From: Bacillota bacterium
GTDB taxonomy: Bacteria; Bacillota; Clostridia; Lachnospirales; Lachnospiraceae
Length of the DNA stretch: 64,000 bases
Direction: 5' to 3'
Assembly (NCBI GenBank): GCA_023443225.1
Contig: JAEZVF010000054.1
Span: 1-64,000 of the forward strand
Positions 1 to 8,585 of this stretch are shown piece by piece. Under the pieces are notes generated by a model. It was not told where the DNA came from. It saw only the letters and a list, made by a program, of their open reading frames with translations, and made no database searches. Every line of letters starts with the position of its first letter. Position 1 is the stretch's first letter. The position numbers were made by a program, and so were the translations under genes.

Positions 1-46
1 TAGAATCATGATTCAGAGGCTGAAAGAACAACGTAGTGAACAATAA
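1..46 (+). CDS. C-terminal tail of an unidentified upstream gene (partial)
   Basis: Frame 2 stays open from the window edge to a TAA at 44-46 and ends in RLKEQRSEQ. A hairpin follows 30 bp later, which fits the end of a plus-strand gene. Fourteen codons are too few to name a family, and an open frame this short could be chance. Confidence 0.3.
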   Translation, partial: RIMIQRLKEQRSEQ

Positions 47-75
47 AAAATGTTAACTTAATAAGAATCAAGTGT

Positions 76-113
76 TTCGGGGGTGTTGCCATGTGGCGAA
101 CACCCCCGAATTT
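76..113 (+). terminator. Strong hairpin, probable terminator
   Basis: The arms TTCGGGGGTGTT (76-87) and AACACCCCCGAA (99-110) are perfect complements, and GCCA/TGGC extends the stem inward past one bulged G. Only TTT follows, so intrinsic termination may be weak. It sits just after the gene tail at the window edge. Confidence 0.5.
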
Positions 114-167
114 AAGATAACGCGATACCCTTTCATCATCTATAGCATCCACCCACACCTGCATTTC

Positions 168-364
168 TTAATCCAATCCCAGCCTCACATACTCCATTGG
201 ATCATCAATTGCTAATGCATCCAGCCTTCCCTGAGATTCATAATTGTCTTAATTCCAACTTCCCATTTAACACAATCCAGACGTAATATATATCCTACTT
301 CATAAACCGTCACATCAACACAATTTCTCTGTTCGTTATACCTTACATATATTCCCTGTATCAT
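168..364 (-). pseudogene. Degenerate small protein gene, DUF6061-like, one frameshift
   Basis: On the minus strand an ATG at 364 follows a GAAAGGAAG ribosome binding site. It encodes about 38 residues (MIQGIYVRYNEQRNCVDV...) before the frame is lost near 250-258. The other frame then continues as SQGRLDALAIDDPMEYVRLG and stops at 168. Joined, the two parts resemble, from memory, the short DUF6061 proteins of Lachnospiraceae (a C-V-[ED] strand, then ELD-L-I-DP-[AE]Y). The span of 197 bp is not a multiple of three, as one indel would give. The family call is tentative; the frameshift is visible. Confidence 0.4.
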
Positions 365-833
365 AATCTTCCTTTCTCAAAATCCCAAACATCATTTACA
401 ATTCCAATCCTCCATCTACAGTTAAAAGAAAAATAAAAAGCAGCATGCCAAAGTCACCTTCACAGACAACTTCAAATCATACTGCTTTACATACATTTCA
501 TGTATCCATTCTCATTTCGCAGATTATTTTCTGCAATCATTTTTCATCATTACAATTCATTAAATTTTACACATTACTGCCAAAAAATCTAACTTCAGAT
601 TCAAATCAAAACTCAATTAACGCCAAAGAAACTAACTACATCAATCTCATTCTAAACCCAATTGTCACCACTGCATCAGATAGAAATTTCAACACCTTTT
701 TCACTCATTTTTGATTCCAATTTTGACTCCTTTTGACTTCATTTTTGCCCCAAAACATACGATATTTTGTGATAAGAAAAAGCACTTCCAAATCGCTGTA
801 AACCACTTAAAATCTAGGGTTTTTAGGCAATTC
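365..833. other. Intergenic stretch without a convincing gene
   Basis: This stretch is AT-rich, and its open frames have poor composition and no ribosome binding site. Three things can be seen. A minus-strand hairpin has AAAGCAGTATG (483-493) pairing with CATGCTGCTTT (437-447 region) and is followed by T-rich sequence. At 709-742 there are short direct repeats of TTTTGAYTCC type on the plus strand. The region directly downstream of metA has no clear terminator. Confidence 0.4.
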
Positions 834-1739
834 CTACAGTTCGTATGGCGTTACTTGATATACATAATAATTCAACCAATTCGTATACATTGCATTAGAA
901 TGGGATCGCCATAACATAGTTGGTTTCTCCAAATCATTGTTGCATGGATAATAATTCTGTGGTAAGTCGATATCTAGGCCTTTGTCTTTATCTCGTTTGT
1001 ATTCTTTGTCGAGAGTCATTCGGTCGTATTCGAGATGTCCCATTACGAAGATCTGTTTTCCATCTTCTGCGATTACGATGAACACTCCTGCTTCTTCGGA
1101 TTCTGCTAATATGGTTAAGGCTGGATTGTTGCGAATCAACTCCGGAGATACCGTGGTGTGTCTGGAATGTGGAGCATAGAATACATCATCAAAGCCACGA
1201 ATAAATGGAACTTTTCGATGCAGTACCTTGTGTGGAAATACTCCAAACATTTTCTGCTCTAGAGACATTTTAGGAATTCCATAATGATAATATAAACCAG
1301 CTTGTGCTCCCCAGCAGATATGAAGGGTCGAGGTAACATTGGTTTTCGACCATCCCATAATCTTCTTTAGTTCGTCCCAGTAGGCAACCTCCTCGAATTC
1401 CATCTGTTCTACTGGTGCTCCTGTAATAATCAAACCGTCAAATTTCATGTTTTTAACATCTTCATAGGTTAGGTAAAACTGGTCTAGGTGGCTTGTAGCT
1501 GTATTTTTTCCAACATAAGTTGCTGTTGTTAAAAATGTAATATCCACCTGTAGGGGCGTGTTGGATAAACAACGCAGCAAATGAACTTCGGTATCCTCTT
1601 TTAAGGGCATGAGGTTAAGAATTGCAATTCTAAGTGGTCGAATGTCCTGATGCATAGCACGGGTTTCGTCCATCATAAATATATTCTCATCTTCTAATAT
1701 TTTCTTAGCCGGTAATTCACTTTGTACTTTAATCGGCAT
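834..1739 (-). CDS. metA: Homoserine O-acetyltransferase MetA
   Basis: This enzyme acylates homoserine in the first committed step of methionine synthesis. The 301 residues are the usual MetA length. The catalytic Cys142 (HICWGAQ), His235 and Glu237 (GHLEYD) fall at the family's standard positions. Residue 111 is Glu (GAPVEQMEF), the residue that marks acetyl-CoA rather than succinyl-CoA users in characterised MetA proteins, so acetyltransferase is the better name. The gene is monocistronic and lies behind a T-box leader with an ATG specifier, so its expression should rise when methionyl-tRNA is uncharged. Confidence 0.95.
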   Translation of the reverse strand: MPIKVQSELPAKKILEDENIFMMDETRAMHQDIRPLRIAILNLMPLKEDTEVHLLRCLSNTPLQVDITFLTTATYVGKNTATSHLDQFYLTYEDVKNMKFDGLIITGAPVEQMEFEEVAYWDELKKIMGWSKTNVTSTLHICWGAQAGLYYHYGIPKMSLEQKMFGVFPHKVLHRKVPFIRGFDDVFYAPHSRHTTVSPELIRNNPALTILAESEEAGVFIVIAEDGKQIFVMGHLEYDRMTLDKEYKRDKDKGLDIDLPQNYYPCNNDLEKPTMLWRSHSNAMYTNWLNYYVYQVTPYEL

Positions 1740-1795
1740 TTCATCACCATCTTTACTATTTTTTTGATTTACTTTTGCTTAATTATAATTAGACT

Positions 1796-2084
1796 AAAAA
1801 AAGCTACCCTCCTTATTGTAATTTAAAGGACGATAGCTCATATGCTTCGTGATACCACCTTAATTTATCTGCATTTCACAATGTAGACCTCGGCGAGTAC
1901 GGAATTGCTTCGATACTCTGGTGCAGTAATGGGCACTCCCATCGTAGCCTATACAATCCTGATTGTAGTCGGTACGCAGCTCCAAGACCATATTCAACAA
2001 TGTATTCTGTGCTTCTTCTCACCACGGAAGCTCTCTGTAACATATCCCACTGCTTACTTTTCTCTTCATAGCCTTTATTATTTA
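1796..2084 (-). promoter_or_regulatory. T-box leader, methionine-specific, upstream of metA
   Basis: Read on the minus strand, the leader contains an AGAGA bulge region, a specifier loop with GAATATGGTC (ATG at 1991-1989) and the conserved T-box-like sequence GGTGGTATCACGA (about 1844-1857). A terminator helix follows: AGCTATCGTCCTT pairs with AAGGAGGGTAGCT, then seven T (1796-1838). The ATG specifier matches tRNA-Met and the downstream gene metA. Uncharged tRNA-Met would stabilise the antiterminator through the T-box bases and let transcription enter metA. Confidence 0.9.
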
Positions 2085-2090
2085 ATTTTT

Positions 2091-2119
2091 AATATACAAC
2101 ATTTTAAATATAAAGTCAA
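2091..2119 (-). promoter_or_regulatory. Promoter of the metA T-box transcript
   Basis: On the minus strand, TTGACT (2119-2114), a 17-bp spacer and TATATT (2096-2091) form a near-consensus housekeeping promoter. The predicted start near 2084 gives a leader of about 345 nt before the metA ATG. Confidence 0.75.
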
Positions 2120-2303
2120 CATTAACTAAATGCCAAAAACTGAAACAATAACTATTCCAAATTTGACACTTAAATTACAGTAATTACACCTAACTAAATC
2201 ACAAAGATGAAATTATATCCAAATTCCATAAATAACATAAAAATGAAGCGATTAATTAAATCATAAAAATTAAATTAACTCATAAAAAGATATTTATAAA
2301 TAC

Positions 2304-4262
2304 TTATTTTATAAATTCTATAAATTCTTCTTCTGTTATAATCGGAATACCCAATTCTTTTGCCTTCTTGTTCTTGGTGGAATTGGACATCGTATCGTTG
2401 TTGATTAAATAATCCGTTTTTGCAGTTACAGAACCGGTGACTTTTCCACCTTTTCGTTCAATTAGATCCTTCAATTCGTTTCGATTAGAGAACTGTTCCA
2501 AGGAACCCGTGATAACAAATGTTTTATTTAAGAGTACCTGATTTTCATTACTGATTTCTTGCTTCTCAAGATACACTTCTTTCAACAGGTCGTCTACGAT
2601 CTTCCGATTGTTTTCATTTTGGAAGAATTCGCAGAAAGCATCTGCAATCACATCGCCTACACCAGGAACTGTCACCAGAAGATCTCTATCTGCGTTTCTT
2701 ACTCGCTCGATATCATCTTGGAATTGTCTACAGATGACCTTAGCGTTTGATAAACCAATATTTGTTATTCCTAAGCTATAGAGGAATTTTTCAGGTGTGG
2801 TATTTCTTGCTTTTTCTATGGAAGTAATCAAATTTTTATAAGACTTTTCGCCAAATCCCTCCATGGAAATGATTTCTTCCTTATATTTTTCTACATGGAA
2901 AATATCAGCAAGTTCCTGTATCAATCCTTTTGCAATGAGTTTTTCTATAGTAGCTTCGGATAATCCTTCGATATTCATGGCATCCCTGCTCACAAAATGA
3001 GTAAAAGATTTTATCTTCTTGGCGAGACAGTCTGGATTCACGCAATATAAGGACTTTACATCATTATCTTGGCGAATCTGTGTAGAATGCCCGCACACAG
3101 GACAATGATCCGGTATCTGAATCTGACCACTACGGGTTAAATTGTCTGCAATCTGAGGGATAATCATATTTGCTTTATATACTTGAATAATATCACCTAT
3201 TCCAAGTTCTAATGCTTCCATAATGCTTAAGTTATGGACACTTGCGCGGCTGACTGTTGTACCTTCTAACTCCACCGGTTCAAATACAGCAATCGGATTG
3301 ATTAATCCAGTCCTAGATGCACTCCACTCAATCTCTTGTAGTGTTGTATCCTGTATCTCGTCTGCCCATTTAAAGGCAATGGAGTCCCTCGGGAATTTGG
3401 CTGTGGATCCAAGTGATTTGCCGTAGGCAATATCATCAAAAAGTAATACCAGTCCATCCGAAGGGAAATCATTTTGTGGAATCTGTTCTGAAAACCATTT
3501 CACTGCTTCTTCTATGGTATTATCTTGTACTTTCTTATATTCTACCGTATCAAATCCCAAGGAATTCAACCAGAGTATTTGTTCTTCTCTGGAATTATGA
3601 AAATCAACATCTCCTAATGCACTTACTACGTTAAATGCAAAAAAATGTACAGATCTCTTTGCCGTAATCTCATTGTTCAATTGTCTTACGCTACCACTGC
3701 AAAGATTTCTAGGATTCTTATATTTTGCATCTACATCTGTAATTTCCGCATTGATTTTTTCAAAATCAGAATATTTAATCACAGCTTCCCCACGAAGCAC
3801 CAACTCTCCTTTGTAGCTGATGTTAAGTGGAATGTTTTTAAACATCCTAGCATTGTTAGTAATTACTTCACCGATTTCTCCATTTCCTCGGGTTACTGCC
3901 AAATCAAGATTACCGTCACGATATGTTAGTACAATAGTAAGTCCGTCTAATTTCCAGGATAACAGGCCTTTCTGTTTTCCAACCCAGCTTTTTAATGTCT
4001 GAACATCCTTAGTCTTATCCAGAGAAAGCATTGGCGCATCATGTCTCACTTTTGGTAATTCACTTAAAATTTCATAACCGACATTGATGGAGGGACTATT
4101 GGAAAGAACGACTCCCGTTTCCTTTTCCAAACTCAGAAGTTCATCGTACAAAGCATCGTATTCATAATTGCTCATAATTTCACGATTTTCTTGGTAATAA
4201 GCTTTACCGGCTTCATTCAGTTTAGCGACCAATTCTTTCACTCGGTTTAATTTAGCTTCCAT
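2304..4262 (-). CDS. ligA: NAD-dependent DNA ligase LigA
   Basis: LigA seals nicks in DNA during replication and repair, using NAD+ as adenylate donor. The adenylation-site motif KLDG is at residues 104-107 with Lys104 as the nucleophile. An OB fold follows, then a four-cysteine zinc site (CPVC...CVNPDC, about 395-425), helix-hairpin-helix repeats (EGLSEATIEKL, TVPGVGDVIADAF) and a C-terminal BRCT domain from about residue 577 (FVITGSLEQFSNRNELK). The 652 residues match the usual 650-670. It lies 48 bp downstream of the pseudouridine synthase on the same strand and is probably co-transcribed with it. Confidence 0.97.
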   Translation of the reverse strand: MEAKLNRVKELVAKLNEAGKAYYQENREIMSNYEYDALYDELLSLEKETGVVLSNSPSINVGYEILSELPKVRHDAPMLSLDKTKDVQTLKSWVGKQKGLLSWKLDGLTIVLTYRDGNLDLAVTRGNGEIGEVITNNARMFKNIPLNISYKGELVLRGEAVIKYSDFEKINAEITDVDAKYKNPRNLCSGSVRQLNNEITAKRSVHFFAFNVVSALGDVDFHNSREEQILWLNSLGFDTVEYKKVQDNTIEEAVKWFSEQIPQNDFPSDGLVLLFDDIAYGKSLGSTAKFPRDSIAFKWADEIQDTTLQEIEWSASRTGLINPIAVFEPVELEGTTVSRASVHNLSIMEALELGIGDIIQVYKANMIIPQIADNLTRSGQIQIPDHCPVCGHSTQIRQDNDVKSLYCVNPDCLAKKIKSFTHFVSRDAMNIEGLSEATIEKLIAKGLIQELADIFHVEKYKEEIISMEGFGEKSYKNLITSIEKARNTTPEKFLYSLGITNIGLSNAKVICRQFQDDIERVRNADRDLLVTVPGVGDVIADAFCEFFQNENNRKIVDDLLKEVYLEKQEISNENQVLLNKTFVITGSLEQFSNRNELKDLIERKGGKVTGSVTAKTDYLINNDTMSNSTKNKKAKELGIPIITEEEFIEFIK

Positions 4263-4310
4263 ACAATGGCTCCTATCATTTATTCTTTGAATTGTTATTT
4301 ATTCTTTGAA

Positions 4311-5669
4311 TTATCTTCTATTCTTTGAGGTCTTGTTCATCTTGCTTTTATAATGCTCCGTCTTTCCATAAGACGATGTACTTTTCTTAGGAGTGTACGA
4401 AGTACTCTTCTTTGGGTCATTCGAACCATTCTTCTTCGGGACATTTGAACCGTTCTTATTCAGGGTATTTGAATCGCCCTTCTTCGGGGGTATCTCCAGT
4501 TTACCATATTCCGAAGTTCTCTTAATTGAACCCACAGATTTACCGATAGAAGCCTTCCTCTTAGACGCATCCTCTGATTTATAAGATTTTTTATTAGAAG
4601 ATCCACTTACCTTAACTTTAGTTTTTTTGAATTTATCAGACTCTTTCCCCGTAAATTCTTTTTTAACGAGGTCTTTATCATGTTCCACTTTTGAAGTTTC
4701 TTTTACCAAGGTAGATATTCTGCTTAGTTGTGGCTTCTTTCCTTTGTGATAGTAATCCTTTTTCGGCTTTTGTCCAGAAGTCTTATGGCGGGAAGTTCCA
4801 TATTTCTTATGATTGGAATCCGCATGAACTGAATTCCCATGAATAGATTCCACATGCTTTGATTCTGGTGTGATTCGATCATTTTCTTGTTTATATTCAT
4901 CCACAGACTGAAGTGGTGTATTTAAAGAATTTCCCATTAATTCCTTCAGTCCTTCGATTTCTTTCTCGGTAACATTCCGATAACCGCCAAGCTGTAGATA
5001 ACCCAAATTAATATTCATAATCCGAATTCTTTTCAGAGTTAAAACCTTATAATCAAAGTACTCGCACATTCGTCGAATCTGCCGGTTTAATCCTTGTGTC
5101 AGTATAATTTGAAATGTAAACTTATCCAATGCTTTGATGCTACAAGGACGAGTTACTGTATCAAGAATTGGAACACCCGCTGCCATGCCTTTTAGAAACT
5201 CTGATGTTATTGGCTTATTCAGGGTTACGATATATTCTTTTTCATGATTATTTCCGGCTCTTAATATTTTGTTGACTATATTTCCGTCATTGGTAAGTAA
5301 TATGAGACCTTCCGAATCCTTATCCAGTCTTCCAATCGGATAAATCCTTTTCCCATACTGTATAAAATCAATGATATTATCTTTCTCTCTTTTATCTGTC
5401 GTACAGACAATACCTTGTGGTTTATGAAAGGCTATTAGAACCAACTGCTCGTCTTTTTTAATTGGTTTGCCACAGAATACTACCTTCTGTCCTTTGCTTA
5501 CCTTTGTTCCAATCGTTGCGGTTACTCCATCCACTGTAACTTCACCGGATTGAATAAATCGATCTGCTTCCCTTCTTGAGCATACTCCTGCATCACTAAG
5601 GTATTTATTTATTCGAATGCTATCATCCTCTTGTGATTCCTCAATTAGTCTTTTCGTCCTCTTTGCCAT
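4311..5669 (-). CDS. RluB/RluF-family 23S rRNA pseudouridine synthase with long basic tail
   Basis: The protein isomerises uridine to pseudouridine in RNA, most likely 23S rRNA. It has an S4 RNA-binding domain (about residues 18-65) and then the RsuA/RluB/RluF catalytic domain, with KPQGIVCT, the active-site motif GRLDKDSEGL (Asp116) and LNRQIRRMC. The last motif, with the spacing around it, points to RluF. The catalytic part ends near residue 245. About 200 further residues are Lys/Ser/Thr/Asn-rich, with imperfect repeats of the type KKNGSN-PKKSTS. Such tails are usually disordered RNA-binding extensions. The exact target uridine cannot be told from sequence. Confidence 0.9.
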   Translation of the reverse strand: MAKRTKRLIEESQEDDSIRINKYLSDAGVCSRREADRFIQSGEVTVDGVTATIGTKVSKGQKVVFCGKPIKKDEQLVLIAFHKPQGIVCTTDKREKDNIIDFIQYGKRIYPIGRLDKDSEGLILLTNDGNIVNKILRAGNNHEKEYIVTLNKPITSEFLKGMAAGVPILDTVTRPCSIKALDKFTFQIILTQGLNRQIRRMCEYFDYKVLTLKRIRIMNINLGYLQLGGYRNVTEKEIEGLKELMGNSLNTPLQSVDEYKQENDRITPESKHVESIHGNSVHADSNHKKYGTSRHKTSGQKPKKDYYHKGKKPQLSRISTLVKETSKVEHDKDLVKKEFTGKESDKFKKTKVKVSGSSNKKSYKSEDASKRKASIGKSVGSIKRTSEYGKLEIPPKKGDSNTLNKNGSNVPKKNGSNDPKKSTSYTPKKSTSSYGKTEHYKSKMNKTSKNRR

Positions 5670-5749
5670 TTTTACCTTCCGCTTTCATTCTAATTGTCTG
5701 CATATTTCTTTAGTATTATAACAGGACAAAATAAAAAGTACAAGTAAAA

Positions 5750-5780
5750 CAGGACTTGTATCCTTGAAATACAAGTCCTG
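5750..5780 (-). terminator. Intrinsic terminator after the secreted-protein gene
   Basis: The arms CAGGACTTGTAT (5750-5761) and ATACAAGTCCTG (5769-5780) are perfect complements with a 7-nt loop. In the minus direction TTTTACTTG follows. It lies 47 bp downstream of the stop at 5827. Confidence 0.8.
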
Positions 5781-5826
5781 CCCCTTTATCCTTTGATTGT
5801 TCCATTCATTGCATGTATTACCTTTA

Positions 5827-6570
5827 TTATTTCTTTGTTACATTCTTTATAGCTTCTTCAAGTTTTTTATTAAACTCATCTAGAACTGGATCCGTTTCAC
5901 GTGCTTTTGCTAGCTTCTCATTAACACTATAAATCAAATTTAAAACATCTTCTGACTCTCGTGCTTCATTTAAATACCGTCCGGTAGCATCATCAATTTC
6001 ACCCAAGTAAACGTAAAGCTTTCCATTCTCATCCGTCTTTACATAAAACTCATCCATTGCTGGAGCAAGCGTTTCAATATCTATTATTTTAACTTCATGA
6101 CAGGCATAGACAATATAGGAGCCTTCTTCCGGTCCCTTTTTGGTGTAACAGGTCAAATTCTCAAATTTTTCAAAATATTTTGTTTTTCTCTCCAATGCCT
6201 TGCTATCAATTAAACTAACATCATTAACAACGCCTTTAAAACTGTCTGCTTTATGGGTTAATTTTGCGTTCAGATAACTGGTAATTAAGGTAGTAATCTC
6301 TTCATTTGTATTCTGTACCAAAGGATTCGGTTCTTCTACAACTGGAATTTCCGTGGGAGTAGGAGAAGCCGCTTCTACTGCAGCTGCAAACACAGAGCTT
6401 ACTTCTCCAGAATCTGAGCTTGTGTTAAAAGCAACAGCACTTTTCATTGACAAACTTTCTACTTCTGTAGTTGCCTCTTTCGACTCACCATTCATGGAAA
6501 AAGTAACCATTCCAATGCCCATAGTACACATGCTTATCATAATAATCATCTTTTTATATTTAAGTTTCAT
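5827..6570 (-). CDS. Secreted protein of unknown function
   Basis: No family was recognised. The N-terminus has a basic start and a hydrophobic segment (residues 7-25) typical of a signal peptide, so export is likely. Residues 30-85 are Ser/Thr/Glu/Pro-rich (SPTPTEIPVVEEPNP), like a flexible linker. The rest is a compact alpha+beta domain containing TSYLNAKLTHKAD, TCYTKKGPEEGSYIVYACHEVK and KLYVYLGEID. That layout is reminiscent of NTF2-like or SnoaL-like small domains, but this is only an impression. The gene has its own promoter and terminator, so it is a single-gene unit. Confidence 0.7.
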   Translation of the reverse strand: MKLKYKKMIIMISMCTMGIGMVTFSMNGESKEATTEVESLSMKSAVAFNTSSDSGEVSSVFAAAVEAASPTPTEIPVVEEPNPLVQNTNEEITTLITSYLNAKLTHKADSFKGVVNDVSLIDSKALERKTKYFEKFENLTCYTKKGPEEGSYIVYACHEVKIIDIETLAPAMDEFYVKTDENGKLYVYLGEIDDATGRYLNEARESEDVLNLIYSVNEKLAKARETDPVLDEFNKKLEEAIKNVTKK

Positions 6571-6618
6571 ATAGTTCTCCTTTAATTGTTTACACGTTAC
6601 AGAAATTATCTTTTCTAT

Positions 6619-6647
6619 ATACTAACAAATAATAAGAGAAAAATCAA
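6619..6647 (-). promoter_or_regulatory. Promoter of the secreted-protein gene
   Basis: On the minus strand, TTGATT (6647-6642), a 17-bp spacer and TAGTAT (6624-6619) form a plausible sigma-A promoter about 45 bp upstream of the ATG at 6570. An AAAGGAG ribosome binding site precedes the start. Confidence 0.65.
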
Positions 6648-6766
6648 TACTATAATTTATCTTATTTGTAATAAATTTAACAATTTTGTAACATTTCACG
6701 CCATAATACCCCATATGGCTTGATTTCTAGCATCCAATCAAATAATCAGAAAAACAAAAAAATGAC

Positions 6767-6795
6767 TTGCCCAATTTATTGATTTAAGGTAGAAT
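6767..6795 (+). promoter_or_regulatory. tRNA-Arg promoter
   Basis: TTGCCC (6767-6772), a 17-bp spacer and TAGAAT (6790-6795) end 8 bp before the first tRNA base, placing the start of transcription almost at the tRNA 5' end. Confidence 0.65.
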
Positions 6796-6803
6796 GTCTT
6801 TAT

Positions 6804-6876
6804 GCATCTGTAGCTCAGTGGATAGAGCGTTCGCCTCCGAAGTGAAAGGTCGCTGGTTCGAATCCAGTCAGGTGCA
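6804..6876 (+). tRNA. tRNA-Arg (anticodon CCG)
   Basis: The 73-nt cloverleaf is complete. The acceptor GCATCTG pairs with CAGGTGC. The D arm has GCTC/GAGC, the anticodon stem TTCGC/GTGAA holds the loop CTCCGAA, and the T arm is GCTGG-TTCGAAT-CCAGT. The anticodon CCG reads CGG arginine codons. The discriminator base is A and no CCA is encoded. It is the only RNA gene of this type in the window. Confidence 0.95.
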
Positions 6877-6883
6877 TTTTTTG

Positions 6884-7594
6884 CTACTCAAATATATCCT
6901 CTGTCTTCTTCTTATGCAATTTCACATAAACGTTGAGTTTATTATTCGTACTGTCACAGGTTGCAAGCATGATTTCTTTTAACTCTGTAACTCCATAAGA
7001 ACTTAATTGTTTTTTCAGCCACTGCTCATTTTTTCCTGTAGATTTCAGATTTTCTTTCATAACATGCCCATCAATAATAACATTTGCCAGCGGAAAGTTT
7101 TGTTCAGCAGTTAATTTCATATCGGACATTGTTACAGGTCTTTTATCTACCTTTGGAATGATACTAAGTCTTCCATTTGGCTCCATAAAAGCAGTATGAA
7201 TATCTTCCAGATCAAAATAACCAGAAACCCGGCACATTGCTAAGAATTCACAGACATCAACCTTTGCTTTCAGCAGATTTTTTTCGTACAATTGACCATT
7301 CTGATACATGATCAAGGAATGTCCTTCAAATAATCTTCTAAGTAACATTGATTTGCATGTAATATAAGATATTCCAAAGGATACTACTCCATAAACAATC
7401 ATTGCAATTAATGGTTCTTTAAAATCATCTTGAAGAGATGTTGCCATTTCCGCAGCAATAGATCCTATTGTAATGCTATTAATATAATCAAACATACTCA
7501 GTTCAGACATCTGTCTGTCACCCATTATTTTTGTGAGAATAAACAATGCTCCAATAGAACCTAAAGACAATATGATAATTTTAACTATTTCCAT
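6884..7594 (-). CDS. DUF421 (YetF-like) membrane protein
   Basis: The product is an integral membrane protein of the DUF421/YetF family, whose biochemical role is not settled. Several YetF proteins in Bacillus are associated with the spore or cell envelope. It has three N-terminal membrane segments (about residues 3-22, 35-50, 57-75), with the conserved LTKIMGDRQMSELSMFDYIN block after the first, then a soluble domain with the FLAMCRVSGYFDLEDIHTAFMEPNGRLS signature split across two short strands. The start at 7594 was chosen because GGAGGTAACGAA lies directly before it; a longer frame upstream has no ribosome binding site. Its 3' end lies 8 bp from the tRNA on the opposite strand. Confidence 0.88.
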   Translation of the reverse strand: MEIVKIIILSLGSIGALFILTKIMGDRQMSELSMFDYINSITIGSIAAEMATSLQDDFKEPLIAMIVYGVVSFGISYITCKSMLLRRLFEGHSLIMYQNGQLYEKNLLKAKVDVCEFLAMCRVSGYFDLEDIHTAFMEPNGRLSIIPKVDKRPVTMSDMKLTAEQNFPLANVIIDGHVMKENLKSTGKNEQWLKKQLSSYGVTELKEIMLATCDSTNNKLNVYVKLHKKKTEDIFE

Positions 7595-7680
7595 TTCGTT
7601 ACCTCCCATAATCAAATTATTGCAACTCAATGATAGGATGTACGAAACCCAAAAAAATATGAATGCTATTTGCAAATTTA

Positions 7681-8460
7681 CTATAGGTACCAATCCGTTG
7701 GTATGGGATTTGAATTGTAGAATAAATCCTGATTTTTCATCAGATATTCACTTACCAGGTCAGCCATTCCAACTGCATCACATAAAACGCAGTCAGCATC
7801 CCCGAATTTTCCTTGATGTCCAATCCCCTTATGTAAAAATGGTTGCAGCATTTTTCCGTAATTCTTTGATATGTCTCCCACTTCGGTATGATGACGTAAC
7901 ATCGGTCTTGGTAAAACACTACCATCCGGCATTACAATTGAAAATTGCGCATATTCGGAAGTTAATCGGTTTGGAATCTGATTCCATTCCTCTACACCAT
8001 GTAGAAAAGTATTACGGTTTAAGTTACAACCCAAAAATAATATCTTGGCTTTTCTGTCATAAAGTTTACCATGACAACCCTTTCTGCTGCATGGTGAATC
8101 ATTGTATTCTTCCCCTTCCGTAAAACCCTCTGCATCTTTCCCAATTGCTGCTACGGAGTGTGTAGGATGTAAGGAACGAAACACTCATTCTCGTTTCAAA
8201 AACAAATTGGTCAATAAACCAACGCAAGAAAGTTCAGTTTTTGAATCATAGATACAATTATTTTTGTTTATTTGCTCCCATGTATGGGTAGGAAATATCA
8301 GGAGTCCATTGGATAAATACTCGATAAAAGCATCTAATACGGTTTCCGCTCCTCCTTCTACCTCCCCGATCGCCTTCATGGAAGAATGGATCATCACAGT
8401 ATCCTCTGGCTTAATCCCCAATTCTTTTATTTGCTTTAATAACATTACTTTTGTATACAT
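7681..8460 (-). pseudogene. AAC(3)-family aminoglycoside N-acetyltransferase interrupted by an in-frame TGA
   Basis: The reading frame matches the antibiotic N-acetyltransferase family (AAC(3)/YokD-like), which acetylates aminoglycosides with acetyl-CoA. Conserved pieces are VMIHSSMKAIGEVEGGAETV near the start, FPTHTW, and RSLHPTHSVAAIGKDA after the break. The stop TGA is at 8187-8185, between KRE and VFRS, with no frame change: 91 codons precede it and 167 follow. Elsewhere in the family this position is usually Gly, so GGA to TGA by one base change would explain it. The start at 8460 follows GGGAGGTAAAA. The gene is either newly dead or read through at a low level; a sequencing error would also fit. 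Confidence 0.82.
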
Positions 8461-8585
8461 TTTTACCTCCCTCAAATCGTCATTTCTTTACATAAAGATA
8501 GAACAAGCTTAACCCATTTATCATCTAAAATCAATACTCCAACATCGATTCATAGGGAATTCATGGTATATCATTTTAAATAATT

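Noticed and set aside
445..914. Two plus-strand open frames of 67-89 codons
   Set aside because: They lack ribosome binding sites, have AT-driven composition, and the second runs into metA on the opposite strand.
8185..8187. TGA in the AAC(3)-type gene read as selenocysteine
   Set aside because: The position is not a Cys in the family, and no hairpin of bacterial SECIS type was evident just after it.
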